Source: Cytophagales bacterium
Lineage (GTDB): Bacteria > Bacteroidota > Bacteroidia > Cytophagales > Thermoflexibacteraceae
Assembly (NCBI GenBank): GCA_947457925.1
Contig: CANGYA010000018.1
Location: forward strand, 1 to 33,780
Direction of reading: 5' to 3'
Length of the DNA stretch: 33,780 nucleotides
In this document: piece after piece, positions 7,435-14,427 of the stretch
How positions within the stretch are numbered: position 1 is the stretch's first letter
How the letters are laid out: every line of letters begins with the position of its first letter
Made by a program: the position numbers and the translations under genes
Notes under the pieces: generated by a model
Seen by the model: the letters and a program-made list of their open reading frames with translations, nothing else
What the model was told of the DNA's origin: nothing
The model's database searches: none

Positions 7435-7576
7435 AACTCTGCAAGGGTTTTTAGAGTCGTGCTATGAATTGTTATATCTCTTGCTTATTTGTCCGACACC
7501 TCAAAGGTGTCGGACAATTTAACTATAAGTTTACTATAACATTTTAAGGCACGACATTATAAACCCTTGCAGAGTT
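7435..7576. repeat. Composite nested hairpin element
   Basis: Four layers of inverted repeat share one centre. The outer 16-bp perfect stem is 7435-7450 with 7561-7576. Inside it GTCGTGC (7456-7462) pairs with GCACGAC (7549-7555), then GTTATA (7471-7476) with TATAAC (7535-7540). The core is a perfect 13-bp stem (7489-7501 with 7505-7517). The 21 bases 7456-7476 recur exactly at 33663-33683. It fills most of the gap between the YqgE and ComA-like genes. Confidence 0.75.
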
Positions 7577-7602
7577 AGTTTATCTTTTGATTTTATCAAC
7601 TT

Positions 7603-8373
7603 TTAGATACTTTTCTTTTTAATGAAAAAATCAAAGGTATCACCTCTTAACCCTACTCTGATTGTTTCCAAAGGAATGACCTCGTGAGGAGCTATGTTAC
7701 CCAAGTTTACATTTGAGCCTAACAATTTGATGAACCAAACTTGTTGAGATTTTTGGGGAGCTTCCCAAATAATCCTCTCGAAAGGTACTTGTGTCAAAAT
7801 TTCTTCTACCAAACCTTCTCTTACTTCGCCAGAAGAACGGAACAAGCCTACATTACCGCCTTCTCTTGCTTCGCCTATCACCTTCCAAGCCCCAGCTTCC
7901 AATTCGGCTTGCATCAACTTAATCCATTTGTAAGGCGGAATAATCTTTTCGGCATCTTTAGAACCTACTTCGGACAATACCGTAGCACGTTTTGATAGGC
8001 TGTGAATGTACTCACATTTTTTGTCGTGAGGCATTTCCAAAGAACCATCAGACACTTCGGCATAAGAAATATCGTATTTGTCTAACAAACGAAGATAATC
8101 TTCAAATTGGTTTCTTATCAAAAAAGCCTCAAACAATGTACCGCCAAAATAAACGGGTATGCCTGCGGCTTTATATAAACTGATTTTTTCTTGCAACTTA
8201 GGGAAGAAGTAAGACGTAGCCCAGCCCAACTTTACAATGTCTATGTAGCTACCATTCGTTTCCAAAACGTCTTCTACTTCGCGTAGGGACATGCCTTTGT
8301 CCATGACCATCGTAAGCCCGTGTGTACGAGGCTTTTGTGTTCTTTCGGGTATATCTGTCAAAAAGAAGTTCAT
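7603..8373 (-). CDS. ComA-like phosphosulfolactate synthase family protein
   Basis: A 256-residue TIM-barrel protein of the phosphosulfolactate synthase (ComA) family, which adds sulfite to phosphoenolpyruvate as the first step of archaeal coenzyme M synthesis. Family segments seen in order are GLTMVMDKGMS, VKLGWATSYFFP, VYFGGTLFEAFL, AEVSDGS, TVLSEVGSKD and IGEAREGGNVG. Length is normal. There is no coenzyme M pathway in the neighbourhood. In Bacteroidota the product may feed sulfonate or sulfonolipid formation; that is an inference from the biology of gliding bacteria, not from this sequence. The gene stands alone, with hairpin repeats on both sides. Confidence 0.85.
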   Translation of the reverse strand: MNFFLTDIPERTQKPRTHGLTMVMDKGMSLREVEDVLETNGSYIDIVKLGWATSYFFPKLQEKISLYKAAGIPVYFGGTLFEAFLIRNQFEDYLRLLDKYDISYAEVSDGSLEMPHDKKCEYIHSLSKRATVLSEVGSKDAEKIIPPYKWIKLMQAELEAGAWKVIGEAREGGNVGLFRSSGEVREGLVEEILTQVPFERIIWEAPQKSQQVWFIKLLGSNVNLGNIAPHEVIPLETIRVGLRGDTFDFFIKKKSI

Positions 8374-8439
8374 TGTACTGCGTTTTTGAGATGTTTAAAA
8401 TGATGAAAAGTGAATTTACTGATAGTAATAATTTTTTTG

Positions 8440-8520
8440 ACCTCATCCCTCTCCATTCAGATAGGGGGTGAGGTTTTACCACAAAACCAAAATGACACCT
8501 TATCAATAAGATGTCATTTT
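8440..8520. repeat. Two adjacent palindromic repeats
   Basis: ACCTCATCCCTCT (8440-8452) faces a near-complement ending GGGGGTGAGGT (to 8474). It shares the CCTCAnCCC/GGGGGTGAGG arms of the element inserted in the E1 gene at 24921-25004. A second hairpin pairs 8489-8503 with 8506-8520 at 14 of 15 positions and contains the GATGTCAT motif also present at 33724-33734. Both lie between the ComA-like and heme A synthase genes. Confidence 0.6.
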
Positions 8521-8545
8521 GAAAAGCCCGCAAAGTTGCTAAATT

Positions 8546-9634
8546 TTATTGTAAAATCAAATTCGTTTTAGGCACAGATAATAAACTTTCTCTGTTCAGA
8601 AACAGCCATAAATAAAACTGTATGCCAAAAATAACGGCTGCTAACGTAAGATGAATAGGTTGTAAAAAGGCTGGCATTGCAAAATACGCCATGATAACAC
8701 CCGTTAAGATTTCTGCAAACAACAAACCTATCAATGAATATGCCCAAGCATTAAAACCTATTAGGGCTTTTTGTCTTAACCATACATACACCAAATAACT
8801 ATGAATAGCAAAAATGACTAAAGAAAAGCTGCGATGTATATAAAACGCCAAACCTAACTCATCTATCCACTTTTCTCTTTGCTCAAATTGGAACTGGGCT
8901 GCAATAACGTCTATAGTTTCACGCACTTGTGTACCCAAGAAAACTTGCACGAAAGAAGTAGCTAAACAAATGATTAGCAAGTAGTTAAGAAAAGAAGGTG
9001 TATAACTTAGTGTAGCCGTAGGAATGGCTGCAATAACTTTTTTGCCACCAACTTGTTCGTGGCTACGTGCTATAGCAAAAATAAGTAGGGCTACTACCAC
9101 CAACGCCAACAACATGTGTACCGTAACCATAGACGGCAGCAAGTTGGTAGAAACCACGATAGAGCCAATAAAACCCTCGAAAGCCACACCAATAAGGGCA
9201 GCCAGACTTAACCACACCACAGTACGGTCTTTTTTCCAATAAGGCAGCGAAAAAATAAAAGTTAGGAAAATAAAAAAACCTATCAAGACACCTAACAATC
9301 TATTGACGTACTCAATCCATGTTTTGGTGGCATTAAAAGGTTCTTCTATCATGACCGAAGGGTCTTTGGTAATACGAAAAGCTAATTCTTTGAAACCCAT
9401 TTTGTCGAATAACAACGCAACTCTTTCGTTTTTTGCAATGCGTTTATCTCTGTAAACATCTCGGTAGTTGCTGGGGAGTTGGGCTTCTTCGGTGGGAGGC
9501 ACCCATTGCCCAAAGCATTTAGGCCAATCTGGGCAGCCCATACCCGACCCTGTAGTTCTTACGACACCGCCTACCAAAATCAATAAATAGACTGATACAA
9601 TGGTAAGTATGCCAAAATTTCTAAATTTTTTCAT
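8546..9634 (-). CDS. ctaA: Heme A synthase (COX15/CtaA family)
   Basis: A 362-residue polytopic inner-membrane protein that oxidises the C8 methyl of heme O to give heme A for cytochrome c oxidase. The N-terminal GGVVRTTGSGMGCPDWPKCFGQ is diagnostic of the COX15/CtaA family. About eight hydrophobic segments are seen. The histidines expected for heme binding appear in VTVHMLLAL, YIHRSFSL, IHSYLVY and PIHLTLA. Length fits the longer COX15-type. No other oxidase genes are nearby and it appears to be transcribed alone. The ATG at 9634 starts a typical membrane-insertion N-terminus. Confidence 0.93.
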   Translation of the reverse strand: MKKFRNFGILTIVSVYLLILVGGVVRTTGSGMGCPDWPKCFGQWVPPTEEAQLPSNYRDVYRDKRIAKNERVALLFDKMGFKELAFRITKDPSVMIEEPFNATKTWIEYVNRLLGVLIGFFIFLTFIFSLPYWKKDRTVVWLSLAALIGVAFEGFIGSIVVSTNLLPSMVTVHMLLALVVVALLIFAIARSHEQVGGKKVIAAIPTATLSYTPSFLNYLLIICLATSFVQVFLGTQVRETIDVIAAQFQFEQREKWIDELGLAFYIHRSFSLVIFAIHSYLVYVWLRQKALIGFNAWAYSLIGLLFAEILTGVIMAYFAMPAFLQPIHLTLAAVIFGIQFYLWLFLNRESLLSVPKTNLILQ

Positions 9635-9684
9635 GTTTTTGTAAGATTATGTTGGGCTTAACTAAAAATTTCCTGAAAAGCCAC

Positions 9685-9764
9685 ATTGTACCACAGATTT
9701 TAGTCTGTGAAAACATGGTGATTGGATAATCAATCTATTTACAGACTAAAGTCTGTGGTACAAT
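9685..9764. repeat. Hairpin repeat, ACTTTAGTCYGT family
   Basis: Arms 9685-9708 and 9741-9764 are complementary at 23 of 24 positions. Each arm is itself nearly palindromic (CAGACTAAAGTCTG). The same design is seen at 19487-19548 and, with another core, at 29454-29547. It sits between the ends of the heme A synthase promoter region and the barrel gene, and may end transcription of the neighbours. Confidence 0.7.
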
Positions 9765-9767
9765 TTT

Positions 9768-10439
9768 TTAAAAGAAATAAGTAAGGTCTAATGCCAAATA
9801 TCCTAACTTCACTCGTCCATCTTTGTATTCATAGCCGTTGCCGTTACCTTGATTCGCAAAGGGTATTTTGTCTGCCATCAAAATTAGTGGTAGGTGGTAG
9901 CTCAAACCTAAAGCTACTGTGCCAGCACCGTTCAAGTTCATTTCTGCACCTGCCCCAAAAGTAAAATCAAATTGAAAGGTATTGAAAATTGCACCTTTTT
10001 TGTCGCTGGTTGTTGTGCCGTTTACAGTAAGGTCTGTGCCTGCTCCAGCAAAAATGCCCGCCGTTCCACCGAAAATACCTGTAGCCCTGATACCACTGCC
10101 TATTTCGTTGGTGCGGAGGTGTAACAACAAAGGAATTTCTACTGTAGTTACAGAGCTTTTTTGCTCAATATTCGTGTTTTTAATAGTATAACCTCTGTTT
10201 ACGACTTGTAAGCCTGTTTGCAAAGCAAATTTTTCTTCAAATTGGTAGTTAGCTACTAAGCCCCCTCCAATTCCCAAACGGCTATTGGCATCTAAACCCA
10301 CAATGTCGTTTTTGTCTGCATCTGTTACACCTGCAAAAGACACCAAAGGACTTACTCTTAAACCTAAACGCCACTGCGACTGAGCCAAAACGTAGTTTGA
10401 TACTACTAACAGTGTGAATAATAAAAATGTTTTTTTCAT
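9768..10439 (-). CDS. Outer-membrane beta-barrel protein (PorT-like/porin family)
   Basis: A 223-residue exported protein with a signal peptide (MKKTFLLFTLLVVSNYVLAQ, cleaved after LAQ or LA). The rest is alternating short amphipathic strands with typical barrel phrases: WRLGLRVSPLVSF, GLVANYQFEEKFALQTGLQVVNRG, TVEIPLLLHLRTN and LGLSYHLPL. It ends in YLALDLTYFF with an aromatic C-terminus. This is the outer_membrane beta-barrel pattern very common in Bacteroidota. The ATG at 10439 is used because it begins the signal peptide; a longer frame adds six residues. The function is unknown and the gene stands alone, with its own promoter at 10510-10542. Confidence 0.85.
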   Translation of the reverse strand: MKKTFLLFTLLVVSNYVLAQSQWRLGLRVSPLVSFAGVTDADKNDIVGLDANSRLGIGGGLVANYQFEEKFALQTGLQVVNRGYTIKNTNIEQKSSVTTVEIPLLLHLRTNEIGSGIRATGIFGGTAGIFAGAGTDLTVNGTTTSDKKGAIFNTFQFDFTFGAGAEMNLNGAGTVALGLSYHLPLILMADKIPFANQGNGNGYEYKDGRVKLGYLALDLTYFF

Positions 10440-10509
10440 GGAAATAAATTTTAACAATTTGAAAACCAGTAATTTATGAAAATAGAATACAATCAGTAAA
10501 CCAATTTAA

Positions 10510-10542
10510 CAAAGGTACATTATTCTCTATGAAATAAACAAA
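10510..10542 (-). promoter_or_regulatory. Bacteroidota promoter of the barrel gene
   Basis: On the minus strand TTTG (10542-10539) is followed after 21 bp by TACCTTTG (10517-10510). This matches TTTG/TAnnTTTG with an accepted spacing. The transcript would begin near 10504, with a leader of about 65 bases. Confidence 0.55.
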
Positions 10543-10598
10543 CTTTTGTGAAGGGGGGCTGTGTTACTATGCGAACCAAATACTTACAACTAAATTTT

Positions 10599-11600
10599 TT
10601 ACTTGATTTGTTCTTGTAAATATTCTTCTTGTAGCGTAGAAGGACTTTTGCCTGTTGTGCGTTGTATAAACTTGTTAAATGCACTTTGCACCTCAAACCC
10701 CAATCTCTCACCAACTTCTACCATAGCAATAGAAGGTTGTAATAAATAAAACTTTGCCAATTCTAAACGTACATCATCTAATACATTTTGAAAAGAAGTA
10801 GATTCATTTTTCAAGTTTCTTTGTAAACTTCTCTGCGAAATGCCTAATTGACGAGCCACTAACTCAAGTGTAGGAACAGTAAGTTTAAATAATTGCAAAA
10901 TTATAGTTCTTGTTTTTTCATACCAAACCTTTTGTAAGGGTCTTAATGTTTGGATATGTGTTTCGTACCATTGTAACGCAACGGGATTGGCGGTAGGCAC
11001 TTTCCATTCAAGCATTTCCTTTGGCAAAATTACAGCCATACAAGGCTTTTCAAATAAAACAGGGCAGCTAAAATAGTTTTCTAACAAATCTCTTTTTCCT
11101 TCTTGTGGATATGGCAACCAGATAGCTATGGGCTTTATTTCTCTACCTAAATATTCTCGTTTGCACCGAATAGAAAATCCTATATTGTGTTCAACAACTT
11201 GGCGACTTGCGAATGGAAAACTCTTTTGCCATGCTTGGTGAGGGACAGTAAATTGATAAATACCATCTGTACGAATTTCAGAAAAATATTGATTAACACC
11301 GTCCAAAAAACTTGCGTGTTGCTCTATTTTATGTAGCACTTCTGCAAATGTACCGCAAGTTTGATAAATCTGTCCAACAATATTGAGGGTAGATAAAGGT
11401 GATTTTAAGCCTAATTTCAGCCCAAGGCGGTGGTCTTGTGTCTGTTGGATGACTGTTTCTAAAAAGCCCCCAAATTCTTGGGCAGTTACCCATTCGGTAT
11501 TTCTTAATTGAGCAACGAAATGATTAGTAGGAAATCCTTGCACGCCTATCTCATCTAAACGGCTAAGAATATTCAATAAAATACTACTATGAAATTGCAT
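10599..11600 (-). CDS. AraC family transcriptional regulator
   Basis: A 333-residue regulator. The C-terminal part (about 230-330) is an AraC/XylS DNA-binding domain with two helix-turn-helices: LELVARQLGISQRSLQRNLKNE, then VGERLGFEVQSAFNKFIQRTTGKSPS. The first part resembles the Arabinose_bd-like N-terminal domain of OruR/ArgR-type regulators (GLKLGLKSPLSTLNIVGQI). The ATG at 11600 starts MQFHSSILLNIL; a longer frame to 11639 adds only 13 poorly conserved residues. It is divergent from the serine hydrolase gene, with 95 bp between the two starts, so it probably controls that gene and the barrel gene behind it. The effector is unknown. Confidence 0.9.
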   Translation of the reverse strand: MQFHSSILLNILSRLDEIGVQGFPTNHFVAQLRNTEWVTAQEFGGFLETVIQQTQDHRLGLKLGLKSPLSTLNIVGQIYQTCGTFAEVLHKIEQHASFLDGVNQYFSEIRTDGIYQFTVPHQAWQKSFPFASRQVVEHNIGFSIRCKREYLGREIKPIAIWLPYPQEGKRDLLENYFSCPVLFEKPCMAVILPKEMLEWKVPTANPVALQWYETHIQTLRPLQKVWYEKTRTIILQLFKLTVPTLELVARQLGISQRSLQRNLKNESTSFQNVLDDVRLELAKFYLLQPSIAMVEVGERLGFEVQSAFNKFIQRTTGKSPSTLQEEYLQEQIK

Positions 11601-11671
11601 AAGGGAATATTTGACATAAAAGGATAAAAACAATGGCACATTTGGAATAATATGTAAGGCATATACCTCTG

Positions 11672-11679
11672 TAAATTTG
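11672..11679 (+). promoter_or_regulatory. TAnnTTTG element of the serine hydrolase gene
   Basis: TAAATTTG is an exact -7 type element, 17 bp before the ATG at 11696. No TTG is found at the proper distance upstream (nearest TTTG at 11641-11644, 27 bp away). A missing -33 box would fit a promoter that needs an activator, such as the divergently encoded AraC protein. Confidence 0.4.
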
Positions 11680-11695
11680 CAAAAAATAAACTACT

Positions 11696-12769
11696 ATGCA
11701 AAAGATTATTTGTTTAATCATGGTACTTGTGCTACAGAGTTGTTTATCAGTGTCGTCTTATTTACCTGATGGATTTGATAAACCTAATGGCATAGGTAAA
11801 GAATTGCAACAAGAAACATTGTTGAATAGCACCATTACCTCCCAACTTACAGGACTTGCAAAATCTTCTTATTGTGATGCTGTAACAATTTTATACAAGG
11901 ATAAAATTATTTATAGCTACGGAGAAACCAAACTACCCCTAAACTGTGCTTCGGTTCGCAAAAGTATTTACAGTGTTTTGTTTGGTATAGCCGAACAGAA
12001 AGGCATCATTAATCTTGATGCAACCTTAGCCTCTATGGGAATAGATGATGCCAAACAGCCTCTTACAGCCACAGAAAAAACAGCTACAATACGTATGCTG
12101 CTACAAGCAAGGTCTGGTATCTATTTACCCGCATTGGGAGAGTCCCAAAGTAATAGGGATTTAAAACCCAAGAGAGGGCAATATTTGCCCAATACGTTTT
12201 TCTATTACAATAATTGGGACTTTAATATTTTACCTATTATTTTAGAAAGAAAAACAAATAAAAAAATTGGACAGATTATTGATGAATGGCTATCTATTCC
12301 CTTAGGTATGACGCATTTCAAGCCTTCTGATGTTACGTATCAATATGATGACTATACAGAATATCCACAAACCAGAGTGTATATGACCGCAGAAGATTTG
12401 GCTCGTATAGGAGCTTTATATGTAGCCAATGGTACTTGGAATGGTGTGCAGCTTATAAATTCTTCTTGGATAGAACAAAGTACAACGGCTGTTTCTAAAA
12501 AAGAAACAGAAACAGGATTTGACAAATGGGCTGATTTGTGGGACGGTTATGCGTATATGTGGTGGACAGACAGACAAGAGCAGTCTTTTTGGGCAGCAGG
12601 TACAGGTGGGCAATTTATGATTGTAGATAGACCTAAAAATTTAGTAGTGGTCATTCGCAAGAATACAGGCTTATCTTTGGCAAGTAGTGCTGTGTATAAC
12701 ATGACAGAAAGAGAAGTAACCAAAACGAATGCAGACCTTATTTACAAACTTGTTAAATCTCAATTTTAA
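11696..12769 (+). CDS. Serine hydrolase, beta-lactamase class C family lipoprotein
   Basis: A 357-residue exported protein with a lipoprotein signal (VLQS before Cys16). It belongs to the beta-lactamase/transpeptidase-like family (class C, esterase EstB type). Ser86 and Lys89 form the SxxK motif (CASVRKS), a YYNNW segment near 170-173 provides the YxN motif, and GTGGQF near 302 stands where KTG/HxG is found. Members act as esterases, D-aminopeptidases or beta-lactamases; the substrate is not apparent. Length is normal. The following gene begins 6 bp after its stop and is likely in the same operon. The AraC-type gene is divergent. Confidence 0.88.
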   Translation: MQKIICLIMVLVLQSCLSVSSYLPDGFDKPNGIGKELQQETLLNSTITSQLTGLAKSSYCDAVTILYKDKIIYSYGETKLPLNCASVRKSIYSVLFGIAEQKGIINLDATLASMGIDDAKQPLTATEKTATIRMLLQARSGIYLPALGESQSNRDLKPKRGQYLPNTFFYYNNWDFNILPIILERKTNKKIGQIIDEWLSIPLGMTHFKPSDVTYQYDDYTEYPQTRVYMTAEDLARIGALYVANGTWNGVQLINSSWIEQSTTAVSKKETETGFDKWADLWDGYAYMWWTDRQEQSFWAAGTGGQFMIVDRPKNLVVVIRKNTGLSLASSAVYNMTEREVTKTNADLIYKLVKSQF

Positions 12770-12774
12770 TTACT

Positions 12775-13326
12775 ATGAAAATATTAATATTTTTATTTCT
12801 TTTTTTTTGTATCTTTCAAAATGGACTTAGCCAAAGCAATAAAGACAGTCTTAAATTGCCTCGTCATCATGTTTTTTTAGAAATAGGAGGCAACGGTTTA
12901 TTGTATAGCCTTAACTATGAGTATAGATTTGCAAAGGCTTTTGTAGTAAGAGCTGGAGGAGCTTATCTGTACCTACAAGAAAAAACTACCGAGAAAAACC
13001 AACATATAGCAAGTTTGCCGATTACGGTCAGTTATTTACTGAATCTATGCCAACAGCAACACTATGTAGAAGTGGGAGGCGGTGCAATGTTGTTCCTAAG
13101 CAGTGGTACGATTAGTAGTTACAAGGCTACAACAGATTTTTTCCCGAACCTCACCGCTATTATTGGCTATCGTTATCAACCTATCCGCAAGCATTGGAGT
13201 TGTAAAGTGGCTTTTACACCGTACTATGGAATGTCCTCACTGATTAATTCGCAAGGCGAGGCTTTTAATTTGATAGGAAATAGGCTACAATTTTGGGGCG
13301 GAGTGGGTATAGGTTACCAATTCTAA
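12775..13326 (+). CDS. Small outer-membrane barrel-like protein
   Basis: A 183-residue protein with a signal peptide (MKILIFLFLFFCIFQNGLSQ). The rest is rich in alternating aromatic and small residues: HVFLEIGGNGLLYSLNYEYRF, FVVRAGGAYLYLQ and HYVEVGGGAMLFLSSG. It ends in FWGGVGIGYQF. This is the pattern of an 8- to 10-strand barrel. I do not recognise a named family. It starts 6 bp after the serine hydrolase and should be co-expressed. A strong hairpin lies about 60 bp after its stop. Confidence 0.75.
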   Translation: MKILIFLFLFFCIFQNGLSQSNKDSLKLPRHHVFLEIGGNGLLYSLNYEYRFAKAFVVRAGGAYLYLQEKTTEKNQHIASLPITVSYLLNLCQQQHYVEVGGGAMLFLSSGTISSYKATTDFFPNLTAIIGYRYQPIRKHWSCKVAFTPYYGMSSLINSQGEAFNLIGNRLQFWGGVGIGYQF

Positions 13327-13385
13327 TTGGTGATTTATTAGACTCACAAGTGATAAATAACAAAAGTATATTGTGAGTTTTTTAT

Positions 13386-13433
13386 AATTACTCCTCCGTT
13401 GCTTGTGCCCGCACAAGCAACGGAGGAGTAATT
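13386..13433. terminator. Perfect 23-bp hairpin, probable terminator
   Basis: Arms 13386-13408 and 13411-13433 are perfectly complementary, with a 2-nt turn. It lies after the barrel gene. The tip CCGTTGCTTGTG resembles the hairpin at 18012-18040 (CGTTACTTGTG/CACAAATAACG), so the block holding the SPL, helicase and Rpn genes has similar hairpins on both sides. Confidence 0.6.
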
Positions 13434-13476
13434 TTATTGAAAAACAAGGCTGAAATGATTTATTTTTAATTTTTTA

Positions 13477-13505
13477 TTGTTTTTGTATGGTTTAGTTTAT
13501 ATTTG
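13477..13505 (+). promoter_or_regulatory. Bacteroidota promoter of the SPL/helicase unit
   Basis: TTG at 13477-13479, 18 bp, then TATATTTG at 13498-13505. It matches TTG/TAnnTTTG. The transcript would begin near 13511, about 64 bases before the ATG at 13575. Confidence 0.5.
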
Positions 13506-13574
13506 GAAAGTATTTATAAGGTGTGTATATTAGATAGTTGGGGATACCATAAAGAACAAAAACAATCTTAAACA

Positions 13575-14426
13575 ATGTTACTTTTTCAAGACGATACGCC
13601 ACAACAACTCAAGAAAACAAAACTTGGACACGTTGAATTAGAATATTCAAACGCATCATCTATCCTTACAGAAGGTAAAGGATTTATGGATGGCTATGAT
13701 TATACGCTAAATCCTTATTCGGGTTGTTCTTTTGGGTGTAACTATTGTTATGCTGCATTTTTTGCTACAACAAAGGAAAAAATGGATAATTGGGGCTATT
13801 GGGTAAGGATTAAAGAAAATGCTTTACAACTTTTAATGAAATTTCGTAAAAAGCCACTTAAAGACAAAACTATTTATTTAAGTAGTGTTACAGACCCTTA
13901 TCAACCTATTGAAAGGGAACTTGAATTAACAAGAAGTATATTGAAAGAACTAATTAGTCATCATGAAGTAAGATTAGTTATACAAACACGAAGCCCAATA
14001 GTTACAAGAGATATTGACTTATTTAAGCAGTTTAAGGCAATTCAAGTTAATATGTCGGTTACAACAGATAGCGAAGACGTAAGAAAAGCCTTTGAGCCTT
14101 TATGTCCATCAAATAAGATAAGAATTAAGGCAATAACGGAAATACAACAAGAAGGAATTAACTCATGTATAACTATGACACCTCTCTTGCCAATCATTGA
14201 TGCTAACGAATTTGCTAAAACTTTAATTGAAACAGGAGTAAAAAAATTTATTATACAGCCGTTTCACCCCGACAAAGGAAAGTTTGTTGCAAGCACGAGA
14301 GAAGACGCAACCAAATTGATTAAAGAGTTAGATTGGACGACTGCAAAATATGAAGACACATTGAAAATTATACAATCTTATATCCCTGATATTGGAATTG
14401 GAAAACAAGGATTTGCCCCTATTTAG
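13575..14426 (+). CDS. SPL-like radical SAM protein
   Basis: A 283-residue radical SAM enzyme of the spore photoproduct lyase-like (SplB-related) group. Cys51, Cys55 and Cys58 form the CxxxCxxC iron-sulfur motif (GCSFGCNYCYA). IYLSSVTDPYQPIERE and VIQTRSPIVTRDIDLF are typical of this group. True SPL repairs thymine dimers in spores; the many relatives in non-sporulating bacteria have no settled role. A DNA or nucleotide radical reaction is a reasonable but unproven guess. The ATG follows a promoter at 13477-13505. The methyltransferase-helicase gene begins 2 bp after its stop codon, so the two are probably translationally coupled and work on the same substrate. Confidence 0.85.
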   Translation: MLLFQDDTPQQLKKTKLGHVELEYSNASSILTEGKGFMDGYDYTLNPYSGCSFGCNYCYAAFFATTKEKMDNWGYWVRIKENALQLLMKFRKKPLKDKTIYLSSVTDPYQPIERELELTRSILKELISHHEVRLVIQTRSPIVTRDIDLFKQFKAIQVNMSVTTDSEDVRKAFEPLCPSNKIRIKAITEIQQEGINSCITMTPLLPIIDANEFAKTLIETGVKKFIIQPFHPDKGKFVASTREDATKLIKELDWTTAKYEDTLKIIQSYIPDIGIGKQGFAPI

Positions 14427-14427
14427 T

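Noticed and set aside
13327-13574. A search for the left boundary of the SPL-helicase cassette, predicted to begin GTTGTGT.
   Set aside because: No such sequence was found in the gap; the left boundary is left open.
13575-14426. The SPL-like gene as true spore photoproduct lyase.
   Set aside because: The organism type does not form spores, and this group is wide. Only family membership is claimed.
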